A stretch of DNA of 64,000 bases, taken from positions 1 to 64,000 of the forward strand of contig JADJOF010000004.1 in the NCBI GenBank assembly GCA_016713885.1. The letters run 5' to 3'. This DNA is from Bdellovibrionales bacterium (GTDB lineage Bacteria > Bdellovibrionota > Bdellovibrionia > Bdellovibrionales > JAMPXM01). The translations under genes were made by a program, and so were the position numbers. Below are positions 27,281 to 36,134 of this stretch, in pieces. Every line of letters starts with the position of its first letter. Position 1 is the first letter of the stretch. The notes under the pieces were generated by a model. It worked only from the letters and a program-made list of their open reading frames with translations, was not told the origin of the DNA and made no database searches.

Positions 27281-29091
27281 GCCTGCACCTCTGGCGCCGT
27301 TTCGAGGCTGCTCACAAAACCACGGAAGTCATCGTTGCGACGAGCCAGCTCTTGAAAACGCCCCTGGTCGATCAAGCGGCCATCTCGCAGAAACAAAATT
27401 CGATCAACGCGCTCAAGAACGCTCAATCGATGTGTCACCATAATTCGAGTCGCCTCACGCCACTCACCAAAGAGCAAGGTCTCAAAAAGTGCGCGCTCAG
27501 TTTCGACATCGACGGCACTCAAGGCATCATCCAATAGAATCACCGGGCGCCGCAAATGGGATGCCCGCGCCAAACCAACACGCTGGCGCTGACCTCCAGA
27601 AAGGTTCACCCCGCGCTCACCAATCTCAGTCGCCACACCATCAGGCAAGCTGCCCGTTCCATTCTCATGCATCGGATCGAACTGCGCGGTGCGAAGGGCC
27701 TGAATCACCGCCGGATCGATCTCGCTCTTCACATCATAGCGAAACGCCACATTCTCACGAAGCGATGCGCTCATCACAAAACCATCCTGCGGCACAAAAC
27801 CAAAAAACTTCCGACGCTCATCGACGGGTCGACCGCGAAGCTCAGAGCCGTTCACCGTCAAACTGCTGCAGGCAGCAGCAGTCTCACCGAGCAAGCTCAT
27901 CAGCAAAAGACTTTTACCGCTGCCAACTTCGCCCACGATTGCCACAAACTCGCCTGGCTCAACATCAAAGGAGATATCATGCAAAATTTCGATGTCGCCG
28001 ATCTTCAGCGACAGATTCTTTAGACTCAGAGCCGCTGAATGGCACGAGGCATCCACCTTGCTATCACCGACCGATAACTCTTCGGTCTCGAATCGGTTGA
28101 GATAGTTTTCGATTCGCTTCAACGACGTCCATCCATCGAAGGTGAACGTGAAGATCCACGGGACTTGCCGAAACGGCCGCGACAAGAAAACACCAAAGAT
28201 CCAGAGCAGCGCAAAATAGTCTCCCGGTGTTGCCGTGTCGCCCTTTAAACGCCCAAGTGTCATCACCGCGACAAGATTCAAAAAGAAATTCACCGACGAA
28301 CCAAACGACCCCATCATTTGTCCGTTGGTCACCATCTTCACGCGATTGACGGTTTCTTCTTCTCGTTTGTTGAAAATCTTCTGCTCAAAAACATCGACCC
28401 AACCGAGAATCCTGAGCAGCCTTAGGTTCTGAACCCACTCATTCACAAGCGCCGTTCGCTCAGCCGCCAGGCGCTTAAAGGCCTGAAAAAACCGGGACTG
28501 TCGGATTGAAAGCGCAATACTAATGCTGAGTACAGCAAGCATCAACATCACCGTCGTACTCACAGGAATTCCGCAGATCACTTGGACTGCGATCGGTGCA
28601 CAAACAAACGGGAAAATAATTCCAGCGCCTAGCGGAATCGTCTGATCAAGAAATGCAGTCGCCCCTGTCACATCGGTCGCATAAATCGAGACGGTCTCGC
28701 CGACCGGCTGCCGCGTCGCCTGATCTAGCCGCATCGACAGCGCCTTTTTGTAGATCTCAAGACCAAAACGCTCCTGCACCTTCACCGACTGCCAAATTCC
28801 AACCCAACTCGTTGCTGTGCTCAGCCATTGGGTTAGAATCATCGCCCCAAAAGCCATACTCAAAAGCCACAGTGGATGCACGCCGACAAACAAATCGGAA
28901 AAAACGGCGAGCTCTTTATGCGTCATCCGATCGACAAAGAGCTTTTGAAAAAACGGAGCAGCCAAACCAACCAGCGCCGCAATCAAAGATCCAAAAACCA
29001 TCAGCACAATCGCCGGCCAGCGGCTCTTTAACATCCACGCCAACAGGTTTTTAGGCAGCTCAAAATCCAACGCGTGATCAGCGGACTTCAT
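27277..29091 (-). CDS. ABC exporter half-transporter, first subunit (degenerate Walker B)
   Basis: 604 residues: exporter membrane domain (about 20-320) plus a nucleotide-binding domain with Walker A GEVGSGKSL, signature LSGGQRQ and Walker B VILLDDALSAVD, where the usual catalytic Glu after Walker B is Asp. This matches NBD1 of ABCC proteins, which binds but hardly hydrolyses ATP. Together with the next gene it reproduces, as two polypeptides, the asymmetric plan of MRP-type exporters. Its ATG lies 14 bases inside the end of msrB, so translation is coupled. Confidence 0.85.
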   Translation of the reverse strand: MKSADHALDFELPKNLLAWMLKSRWPAIVLMVFGSLIAALVGLAAPFFQKLFVDRMTHKELAVFSDLFVGVHPLWLLSMAFGAMILTQWLSTATSWVGIWQSVKVQERFGLEIYKKALSMRLDQATRQPVGETVSIYATDVTGATAFLDQTIPLGAGIIFPFVCAPIAVQVICGIPVSTTVMLMLAVLSISIALSIRQSRFFQAFKRLAAERTALVNEWVQNLRLLRILGWVDVFEQKIFNKREEETVNRVKMVTNGQMMGSFGSSVNFFLNLVAVMTLGRLKGDTATPGDYFALLWIFGVFLSRPFRQVPWIFTFTFDGWTSLKRIENYLNRFETEELSVGDSKVDASCHSAALSLKNLSLKIGDIEILHDISFDVEPGEFVAIVGEVGSGKSLLLMSLLGETAAACSSLTVNGSELRGRPVDERRKFFGFVPQDGFVMSASLRENVAFRYDVKSEIDPAVIQALRTAQFDPMHENGTGSLPDGVATEIGERGVNLSGGQRQRVGLARASHLRRPVILLDDALSAVDVETERALFETLLFGEWREATRIMVTHRLSVLERVDRILFLRDGRLIDQGRFQELARRNDDFRGFVSSLETAPEVQA

Positions 29092-29524
29092 TTACCGTGT
29101 CCTTTTTCACAAACTTCAAACTCAAGGAGTTAATACAGTAGCGAAGCCCCGTCGGCGGAGGGCCGTCTTCGAAAACATGACCAAGATGAGCTCCGCAGTG
29201 ATCACAGAGAACCTCAACGCGAGTCATTCCATGAGAAACGTCGCGGCGCTCTTCGACTTTTTCTTTCGAAAGCGGAATCGAAAAACTCGGCCAGCCACAG
29301 TGACTCTCAAATTTTTGCGTCGACGCAAAAAGCGGTTCGTCACAGCCAACACAGGCATAGTGGCCGCTCTCAAAATGATCACAAAACTCGCCACTGAACG
29401 GACGCTCTGTCCCAGCCAACCGCGTGATGCGAAATTGCTCAGGGACTCAGCGCGCCTTCCACTCCGCTTCAGTCGTCGCGCGATCCGGACGCTGCCCGTT
29501 TTTGTTTTTCATATCGAATGGCAT
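29078..29524 (-). CDS. msrB: Peptide methionine-R-sulfoxide reductase, with an in-frame TGA
   Basis: MsrB reduces methionine-R-sulfoxide. Seen: GTERPFSGEFCDHFESGHYAC, with zinc pairs CVGC and CDHC, the CGWPSF loop, and the catalytic RYCINSLSLKF near the C-terminus. Homology begins well before the first start downstream of the TGA (TTG at 29419): reading from ATG 29524 gives TTEAEWKAR, then TGA at 29447-29449, then VPEQFRITRLAG, where the family has a Leu-x-Pro-Glu-Gln pattern. The stop may be a single substitution, an error, or a real nonsense mutation leaving a 113-residue protein that lacks the N-terminal helix. The frame also stays open upstream through LACAQPFDRV, hinting at an exported form. 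(Motif strings are abbreviated.). Confidence 0.7.
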
Positions 29525-29743
29525 ACCACAAAAGGTACCCGCTACCCTCTGGCGACCCCATGCGTCGCCGCCTGGAAGCGGCACTCTGTCAAAGGGTTGG
29601 GCACAGGCAAGGGCGCAACAGACCGGCCATGAGCGCGATATAATTTCGGAAAAAGAGAGTCTTTCTCAGTTTTTAGCCCTCCTCCCGGCGGCCTCTAAAA
29701 CGTCTCAAGACGAGGCACTGGGCTTTGCATATTCATCCGTGTG

Positions 29744-30568
29744 ATGAAACTCGCTATGCCGCCTCCCACATTCTTCACTCGATCCACCAGCACCTCGGCC
29801 TCGCGGTGTGGCTGACACTTTCACTCCTCGGCTGCTCGCGCGACACCACCATTTTGAAGAAAAATCGCCCGAGATGGTACTTCCGATCTCGACGGATGGC
29901 CGCGTGTTGCTGCCACGTGATTTCTACGATCAATCTGTTGGCCGCGCACAGGTTGAGACCCAGCTCGACGGCGTCACATCAGCATCGAAAGCCATTCGTT
30001 TTCAAACTCAGGGCGGCGCCACTGCCGCCGGCACCTACAACGGAACCGGCACAGGCAACCGCGCCCTGCTTGGACTCGGAAGCTGGCACGCAAAACCGCT
30101 CGGTAGCCTCACCGATATGCGCTGGGAAGCAAAGTCCGACTTTGGCACCCTACTGGTTGGTGTAATTTTGCAGATTGATCTCAAGTGTGACGGTGGCAAC
30201 ATCGTCGTCGCCGAAGCCCGCCCCGCGGCGCTTCCCGCTCCGACTGCAAAGACCGACGGTTATGCTGAGTACCGCGCACTCCTCACCGATGTCGCCTGGA
30301 TCTCGCTGAAAGCGCGGTTCTTCATCCAACGACAGGCGCCGAACTTCTATCGACCAACACCAGCTCACCGCGAGCACTCAGCGATGTCTACGCCGCCTAT
30401 CCGGCCGCCTGTCTGAAAAACGTGGCAACGGGAGCCGCATCGCTGCCAAAGAATATTCCCACCGCCGCGATCCTGTGGTCGCTTGGCGATGACGCGAACA
30501 CCGCAAGCTCCAGTCTCTTTATTCGTCGCTTCCAGGTCGGCAGTGAAGAATACAAGGATCTTGAATGA
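29744..30568 (+). CDS. Probable lipoprotein, three one-base deletions
   Basis: Four reading-frame segments join into one 275-residue lipoprotein if one base is added at each of three places: near 29811 (gives RCGLTLSLLGCS, lipobox LLGC), in the T run 29852-29855 (gives TTIFEEKSPEMVLPIS) and in AAA at 30309-30311 (gives LKSAVLHPTTGAELLSTN). The corrected length is an exact multiple of three. The middle carries a jelly-roll-like stretch (SKAIRFQTQGGATAAGTYNG to DLKCDGGNIVV). The end, SSSLFIRRFQVGSEEYKDLE, stops in an ATGA overlap with the next gene. No family recognised; surface lipoprotein inferred. May equally be a pseudogene. Confidence 0.55.
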
Positions 30569-31791
30569 AAACGATGCGTCTCGCCTTTTCACTTCTTCTT
30601 TCAGCCGCGGTCATCGCAACGGCGCAAACGACATTTGCAGCCGGGAAGCGCAACGAACTGCCCCGCGAGCTCCCAAGTAAAGCTGTCAAGTCGCGGCTCG
30701 AACGCCAAAGTATTCCTTCGAACTACAACGGTGTTGTCGTGAAAAGTTCTTCGCAAACGGCGCTCGATGCGGCGATCGAGAAGTCGAAATCTGACCTCGA
30801 TCAAGTCAACATCGTTTCACGAAAAACGGTACCCGCACCAGAGGGCGATCTCGCCGAGTTGCTTCCAACCAAACCGCAATCGTCGACAAAGACCACCCCA
30901 CTGTCTAAACCTGTGGCGGCCTCCACGCCCGCTCCTTTGGCGCCAGCAGAGAACGTACAGGCCGTCGCTCCACCTCCGGCCATCAACTCCGATCTCTTTA
31001 TCGGACCACGCCCACAAACAGAAAAGGTGCAGAGTCAGACGACAACGATCAGCATCAAGACCACGACCGCGGTAGAACCAAAACCCATCACGGATATGCC
31101 ACGCACCTACACCGCGCCCGCCGCCGTTGCTGAGGCGATGAATGAATATGATTTTGAATTCTCTCAACCGACGGAGCCTCCCGCAACAAAACCTCAGCCG
31201 ACCGAGCCTCAGAATCATAAAGTTGCGACGACGGCTTTGCGCCCCGATACAACCGCACGCACGACAAAAAACTCGACAATCGCGTTCTTCAGAGCCGGCT
31301 ACTTGAAATCTCATTACAGCGATTTCGACTCGCGAATGAAAGATGGAGCGACATCCATCGGCTTTGGAGCAGCCCGCGGCATCATCACTGACCTTGGCCT
31401 CTTCGAAGCACGTGCTTCGATTGATATTTATCATGCGATCGATCAAAGCATTTCGATTGAAACGGTGCGTATGGTTTCAACCCGGACCGAGGCCACCTAC
31501 TGGTTCACCGAAGGGCGCGTCAAACCTGGACTCTCACTCGCGCTGGGCTGGGCCGAATACTCGGTGCGAACCTACCATCACGCTGAAGCCGAAGCCGCAT
31601 CCGAGCTCACCGTCCGTACACATGCACAATCACAGGCCTTCACCGTCATTCCCGGCACCGCTCTGCGAGTCGAGTTGGGCGAAGGTCTGATGATCGACGT
31701 ACAGACAGAATATATGGCACTCCTCGGTGGAGACTCCAGCGCTCAGATCCAGGGCCTTGGTGCAAACCTTGGCCTTGGCTGGCTGTTCTAA
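30565..31791 (+). CDS. Outer-membrane beta-barrel protein with long Pro/Thr linker
   Basis: 408 residues: signal peptide (cleavage near TTFAA, residue 26), then about 200 residues of low-complexity Pro/Thr/Ala/Lys sequence with PTEPPATKPQPTEPQ repeats, then from about 235 a beta-barrel-like domain (IAFFRAGYLKSHYSDF, FEARASIDIYHAI, TEATYWFTE, LSLALGWAEYSVRTY) ending GLGANLGLGWLF. The linker could cross the periplasm or bind peptidoglycan. Coupled to the upstream lipoprotein gene by ATGA, so the two probably work as an outer-membrane pair. Function unknown. Confidence 0.7.
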   Translation: MKTMRLAFSLLLSAAVIATAQTTFAAGKRNELPRELPSKAVKSRLERQSIPSNYNGVVVKSSSQTALDAAIEKSKSDLDQVNIVSRKTVPAPEGDLAELLPTKPQSSTKTTPLSKPVAASTPAPLAPAENVQAVAPPPAINSDLFIGPRPQTEKVQSQTTTISIKTTTAVEPKPITDMPRTYTAPAAVAEAMNEYDFEFSQPTEPPATKPQPTEPQNHKVATTALRPDTTARTTKNSTIAFFRAGYLKSHYSDFDSRMKDGATSIGFGAARGIITDLGLFEARASIDIYHAIDQSISIETVRMVSTRTEATYWFTEGRVKPGLSLALGWAEYSVRTYHHAEAEAASELTVRTHAQSQAFTVIPGTALRVELGEGLMIDVQTEYMALLGGDSSAQIQGLGANLGLGWLF

Positions 31792-31924
31792 AAGCCACAA
31801 TCCAATATCGCGCTACTCAGTGCGCAACTCTGTCTCAAGTCCAGACTCCACAAACAAGCTCGACAAGATCCACCTCTTCAACTCATCCTCTATCGGTCTC
31901 AACACATCCGAGGAGGACGACACG

Positions 31925-32573
31925 ATGAACTTCAACACAAAACAATCGACAACTCTGTTTCGCAACGCTGGCGCTTTTGACAACAGCGGCATTGAGCACA
32001 CCGGCGCAAGCCGCGCGCTTTGATCTCGACAAAGCACACGCCAATGTCGAGTTTCGCGTGAAGCACTTGATGGTTTCGACAGTCAAAGGTCGCTTCAACT
32101 CTTTCGACGGCGGCTTCGAATACGACTCGAAAGCAAAAAAAGTAAAAGACGTGTCGATCACAATCGACGTCGCATCAATCGACACCAACAACAAAGACCG
32201 CGACGACCACCTTCGCAAAGCGGACTTCTTTGAAGTCGAGAAGAATCCAAAAATGACTTTCGTCGCCAAAGAGTTTGCAGCAAATCCCAAGAAGCCAGTC
32301 ACCGTAAAAGGTGATCTGACAATCAAAGGCATCACAAAGCCAGTCACTCTGACAGGAACATTTCTTGGCGAAACACTGAATCCATTTAACGGTCAGCCAA
32401 AGGTTGGTTTCGAGCTCAAAGGGAAGATCAATCGCAAAGACTGGGGTCTGACATGGAACAAAGCCCTCGAAGCGGGTGGCGTTGCTGTCGGCGAAGACGT
32501 TGAAATCTCAATCGATGCGGAGGCGGATGCAGCTGCTCCAGCCAAAGCCGAAGCACCAAAGGCAGCGAAGTAA
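31925..32573 (+). CDS. YceI-family periplasmic protein, one-base frameshift in signal peptide
   Basis: YceI family: lipocalin-like barrel binding isoprenoid-type lipids in the periplasm. Seen: FDLDKAHANVEFRVKHLMVS, TVKGRFNSFDG, DDHLRKADFFEVEKNP, GDLTIKGITKPVTL and DWGLTWN. The start is ATG 31925 with AGGAGG eight bases upstream. Removing one base at about 31961 (TTTCGCAAC) gives a full signal peptide STTLFATLALLTTAALSTPA before QAARFD; without it the reading frame ends at 32023. Length is a multiple of three plus one. The Ala/Lys tail after residue 195 is unusual. Followed by a strong terminator. Confidence 0.85.
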
Positions 32574-32595
32574 AGCGCCGGCCCGAGGGTCGCAG

Positions 32596-32630
32596 AAAAG
32601 CCGAGCCCGGACATGGGTTCGGCTTTTTTT
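32596..32630 (+). terminator. Terminator after yceI-like gene
   Basis: AAAAGCCGAGCCC (32596-32608) pairs with GGGTTCGGCTTTT (32615-32627), one G-T pair, six-base loop, followed by further T. It separates yceI from the convergent ABC ATPase gene, whose stop lies four bases beyond. Confidence 0.9.
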
Positions 32631-32633
32631 GTT

Positions 32634-33402
32634 TCAAGCCATGTGGTCAAAAATCGGATGCGGCGTGTTCTCAAGCCCAAGGTGGCGATAGACCTCTTGC
32701 ACGGATTCCATCCGATCCCCCACAGACGACGATCGAACGGCGATATCGGCGACAATTCGCGCCGGCCTACCGCCCATGACAATCACACGCTCACAGAGGG
32801 CCACCGCTTCAAACACATCGTGCGTAACCAGCACCACTGTCCGCACAACATCGGCCTGCTTGCGATCGGCGTCGAGCGTGCGAATCAACTCACGCTGCAG
32901 CTCTTGACGGCTCAACGCATCCAAAACGGCAAACGGCTCGTCGAGTAAAAGTAACGAAGATCGCCCCGAAAGTGCGCAGGCCATCTCGACCTCGCGCCGC
33001 ATACCTTCCGACAGAGCTGCCGGATAGAGCGGCGAATAGTCGAGAAGCCCCCACTGCATCAGCTTCTTCAACCAAACGATCCGACCGCGACCGCGCGCCA
33101 TCGTGAATTTCAGCTCCCATCGCAATCGCGAGATTCTCCCGCACCGTATACCACGGAAAAATCCCGTCGCGCTGATGCACGGTGCGCGGCCGCCCCCGCA
33201 CAACAATTTCGCCCGCCGTCGGAGCAAGATGCCCACCCAGCATTGCGAGAAACGTACTCTTGCCACAGCCCGATGGGCCGACGATCGCGACTCGACTTCC
33301 TTCAGGAATCTGCAGTGAAAAGTCTCGAAAAATCGTCTTCTCATCGTAGGCAAACGAGACCTTCGCCGCCGCGACCGCTAAAACTACCCGCTCAGCTTCC
33401 AT
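32634..33402 (-). CDS. SsuB/TauB-like ABC importer ATPase, one-base frameshift
   Basis: ATPase of the nitrate/sulfonate/taurine importer class, about 255 residues. N-terminal frame: VAIVGPSGCGKSTFLAMLGG, Q-loop region RDGIFPWYTVRENLAI. C-terminal frame: signature-position ALSEGMRREVEMA, Walker B LLLLDEPFAVLDALSR, H-loop VLVTHDVFEAVAL. Removing one base around 33055-33070 joins them as DRLVEELMQWGLLDYS. The length is a multiple of three plus one. The signature is LSEGM instead of LSGGM. Overlaps the permease gene by 11 bases. No substrate-binding protein gene is adjacent. Confidence 0.8.
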
Positions 33403-34189
33403 AGCCCCAGCTCACTCGTGGATAACGTTGCCATTTTCGCAAAATCAGATCGACAACCGCGCCAATCACCGCAATCGAAAACACCGTCGCAAAGAGGTGA
33501 TCGACCTGCATCTCGCGCTGGGTTTTAACAATCATTGAACCCAAACCGTCGTCTTGCGAAAACATCTCAATTGCGATGACGACAATCCACGCCAATCCAA
33601 AATGAATGCGCGTCGCTGTTAAAATCGCCGGTGCGATCGCTGGTAAAATCACCTGACGCCAGCGCGCCACAAACGAAAGCTCAAGCTCTCGCGCAACTCG
33701 CCGATAGACTTCCGGCACCGCCGAAAGCGCCGAGTACCAATTCAAAACCGTCGGAAAAAAAACACTGAATGCAATCAAAACGACGGGAGGAGCGTTTCCC
33801 TTTTCAAACCAAATGACCAGCAGCGGAGCCAACGCCAACGGCGAGATCGTGCGTCCAAAATCAATGAATGGAAAGCTCATTCGACGGATCCAATCAAAGC
33901 GCAGAGCCAAGAGCGCCACGCCAGCCCCGAAGATTGTCCCAAACGAGTATCCTACCCCAACGCGCCTTAAGCTTATCCACGCGCCCTCGGGCAAAACCCC
34001 AGTCTGCCAGCCCTCAAATAGGGCGCTCCACACTCGACCTGGGCCGGGAATATCGCGCCCGCCGGCAAGCCATTGCCAGCCCGCGAGAACGAGAACGAAA
34101 CCGACCATCCAGGGCAGTTCGCTCGCCAGCCAGCGAAAAAGTTGAACTCGAAATCGAAGCCAAATTGAACGACGACGCATCTGCATCAT
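33392..34189 (-). CDS. SsuC/TauC-like ABC importer permease
   Basis: About 265 residues with six hydrophobic helices and the EAA-type loop (REL...ARWRQVILPAIAPAILTATR, about 185-205), characteristic of the nitrate/sulfonate/taurine/thiamine-precursor permease family. I take ATG 34189; the frame opens with TTG at 34216 and several ATGs follow within 30 bases, so the exact start is uncertain. Forms the membrane part of the importer with the overlapping ATPase gene. Substrate cannot be inferred, since no binding protein is nearby. Confidence 0.8.
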   Translation of the reverse strand: MMQMRRRSIWLRFRVQLFRWLASELPWMVGFVLVLAGWQWLAGGRDIPGPGRVWSALFEGWQTGVLPEGAWISLRRVGVGYSFGTIFGAGVALLALRFDWIRRMSFPFIDFGRTISPLALAPLLVIWFEKGNAPPVVLIAFSVFFPTVLNWYSALSAVPEVYRRVARELELSFVARWRQVILPAIAPAILTATRIHFGLAWIVVIAIEMFSQDDGLGSMIVKTQREMQVDHLFATVFSIAVIGAVVDLILRKWQRYPRVSWGYGS

Positions 34190-34263
34190 TTCAAACGCAA
34201 AATCCTGCGTTTTCAATTCTTAACTGAGAAGCCAGCCGTTGCGATGGCCAGTATGGGGATGAA

Positions 34264-34836
34264 TTAAGCCGCGCGTTTGGTCTCGCGGGCCTCTTCTTGC
34301 TGAGACTCTTCCCGCATACGCGTGAGCTCCTGACCGGCGAGATACATCGACAAGTGCCGCAGAACGTCTGAGTGCTCGGTCGCAAGCTCTCGCTTATCAA
34401 AAATCTTTCCAAGCTCGCCGTGAATGCGCCGCACACTTGATCCGAGATGCAACGCATGCTTCAGCGTCGCAATCATCTTTTCTCTAGAAAACGGTTTCTC
34501 AATCACATCCAAGACACCGGACCGAAGCGCCTCGAGCGTCGTATCCAAGTCGGCAAAGCCCGACATCATCACCACTGGTGTCGCAAATCCCAAAGCACGC
34601 ATCTTTTGAACCAGCTCAACGCCACTCATTTCAGGCATACGAATATCGGTCAACACAGCGTCAACTGGCTGCTGTTTCATCATCTCTAACGCTTCCTGAC
34701 CATTGAGCGCCAATAAGACGTGCGTATCGCGGCTGTCAAGAATCGTAAACATCACTTCAACCATATCGGGTTCATCATCAATGAGGAGTAAAACACGGCG
34801 ATCATCTTTTGACTGATTCGAACGATCGACACTCAT
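34264..34836 (-). CDS. Response regulator with receiver domain and short helical tail
   Basis: 190 residues. Receiver domain: acidic pair in LLLIDDEPD, phosphoacceptor in VLTDIRMPEMSG (Asp near 61), Thr/Ser in VVMMSGFAD and Lys in VIEKPFSREK. The C-terminal 65 residues are helical and charged (GKIFDKRELATEHSDVL, EESQQEEARETKRAA) and contain no recognisable DNA-binding or enzymatic domain. I start at ATG 34836, with AAGGGGG six bases upstream, rather than the frame-opening codon at 34878. Kinase partner not adjacent. Confidence 0.8.
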   Translation of the reverse strand: MSVDRSNQSKDDRRVLLLIDDEPDMVEVMFTILDSRDTHVLLALNGQEALEMMKQQPVDAVLTDIRMPEMSGVELVQKMRALGFATPVVMMSGFADLDTTLEALRSGVLDVIEKPFSREKMIATLKHALHLGSSVRRIHGELGKIFDKRELATEHSDVLRHLSMYLAGQELTRMREESQQEEARETKRAA

Positions 34837-35075
34837 TTTGAATCCCCCTTGGCATAACCCGGTACACGAACATGCCATCCATCAAGCTAAGGAACTCATC
34901 GGCAGAACGGACGCGAGGAATCAGTACTCGGATCAGCACCATGACGAAATTCGTATGATCTTTACAGTCCCTCGACATCATCTTCACCCACCTTGGCAGC
35001 CTGAACGCCACCGTCCCAAAACAGAGCCTCAATTTGATATTGAGTTGCATATAAAAATGGTCTCAGATTGACTCG

Positions 35076-36029
35076 ATGACGACACCCACCCCGCCAGATA
35101 CCATTCGGGCTCTTCAGTGGCTCAACTACCACCATCTCTACTACTTTTGGACGATTGCAAGCGAGGGCAGTATCGCCAAGGCCTCGGCCAAACTGCGTCT
35201 TGGACAGCCAACTCTGTCCACGCAGTTAAAGAACCTCGAAGATGCACTCGGCCAAACTCTTTTTGATCGCCGCAATCGGCGACTGATTTTGACAGACGCC
35301 GGCAAGGTTGCTTTTCAATACGCATCCGACATCTTTCGCCTCGGCGCCGAGATGCTCGAGGTCCTCCAGGATCGCGGCCCCCGAAATGAAAAAACACATG
35401 TGCAGATCGGAGCACTCGACAGCGTCCCCAAAAGCGTCACGCTGCGCCTCACCCAGGCCGCCTATGCCGCAGGCCCATGCACTGTTTCCATTCTCGAAGG
35501 CAAAGGCGACGAATTGCTCAGAGAGCTTCGAGCCCACCGTATCGACCTTCTGCTCTCAAACTTCACGCCGTCGATCGATGACTCAGGTAAACTGCGAGCT
35601 CGTTCGGTCGGCCGCGTTCCGATTTCAGTCTTTGGCGCTCCCCGCTTCCGCGGCCTCAGCAAACGCTTTCCACAGAGCCTTGAGGGACAGAGCTTCGTTC
35701 TCCCCACCTACCATTCAAAACTTCGCCACGATCTTGAGCACTTCTTTCGCACCAACCGCATCACCATCTCTCCCGTTGCCGAAACGCAAGACTCGAGCCT
35801 CCAAAAACTTCTCGGCTCCTCTGGGATCGGACTGATTCCCATTGCCGAGCCCTCCGGCGAAGAGCTCGCTCGCGACAAATCGTTGATTCGCATTGGGCGT
35901 ATGGAAGGCCTTGCCGAAGAATTCTGGCTGATCACATCAACGCGAAAGGTGGAAAATCCTATTGCAGCCCACCTTGCCAAAGGCTTTCGACTGCAGGATA
36001 GCCAACGAGATCAGGAAGACAGCGACTAG
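35076..36029 (+). CDS. LysR-family regulator, NhaR-like
   Basis: 317 residues: winged helix-turn-helix at about 14-75 (LNYHHLYYFWTIASEGSIAK, LGQPTLSTQLKNLEDALG, LFDRRNRRLILTDAG) followed by a LysR effector domain with two lobes. The opening NYHHLYYFW is the hallmark of the NhaR subgroup, which in E. coli answers to sodium. Here the inducer is unknown, and no Na+/H+ antiporter is adjacent. Divergent from the response regulator gene and upstream of htpX on the same strand. Confidence 0.8.
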   Translation: MTTPTPPDTIRALQWLNYHHLYYFWTIASEGSIAKASAKLRLGQPTLSTQLKNLEDALGQTLFDRRNRRLILTDAGKVAFQYASDIFRLGAEMLEVLQDRGPRNEKTHVQIGALDSVPKSVTLRLTQAAYAAGPCTVSILEGKGDELLRELRAHRIDLLLSNFTPSIDDSGKLRARSVGRVPISVFGAPRFRGLSKRFPQSLEGQSFVLPTYHSKLRHDLEHFFRTNRITISPVAETQDSSLQKLLGSSGIGLIPIAEPSGEELARDKSLIRIGRMEGLAEEFWLITSTRKVENPIAAHLAKGFRLQDSQRDQEDSD

Positions 36030-36058
36030 CCGTCCGCCAAAGCTTCGCTTTAAGCAAA

Positions 36059-36085
36059 GTAAAATCTAGTTTATATCTATTTTAC
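36059..36085. promoter_or_regulatory. Inverted repeat upstream of htpX
   Basis: GTAAAAT at 36059-36065 and ATTTTAC at 36079-36085 form a perfect 7-bp palindrome with a 13-base AT-rich spacer, 50 bases before the htpX start. It is placed like an operator; the binding protein is unknown, although an NhaR-like LysR regulator is encoded just upstream. Confidence 0.4.
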
Positions 36086-36134
36086 GAAATGATACGAAGG
36101 CCCTATATTGAAGAGGTTGAAAGGAATCAAACTT

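Noticed and set aside
26564..27355. 263-codon plus-strand open frame across the ABC exporter genes
   Set aside because: Very basic, low-complexity translation with no ribosome site; antisense to conserved membrane and NBD sequence.
29536..29640. Structured non-coding RNA suspected from GC-rich stems upstream of msrB
   Set aside because: Only short stems are found; an open frame continuing into msrB explains the composition as well.
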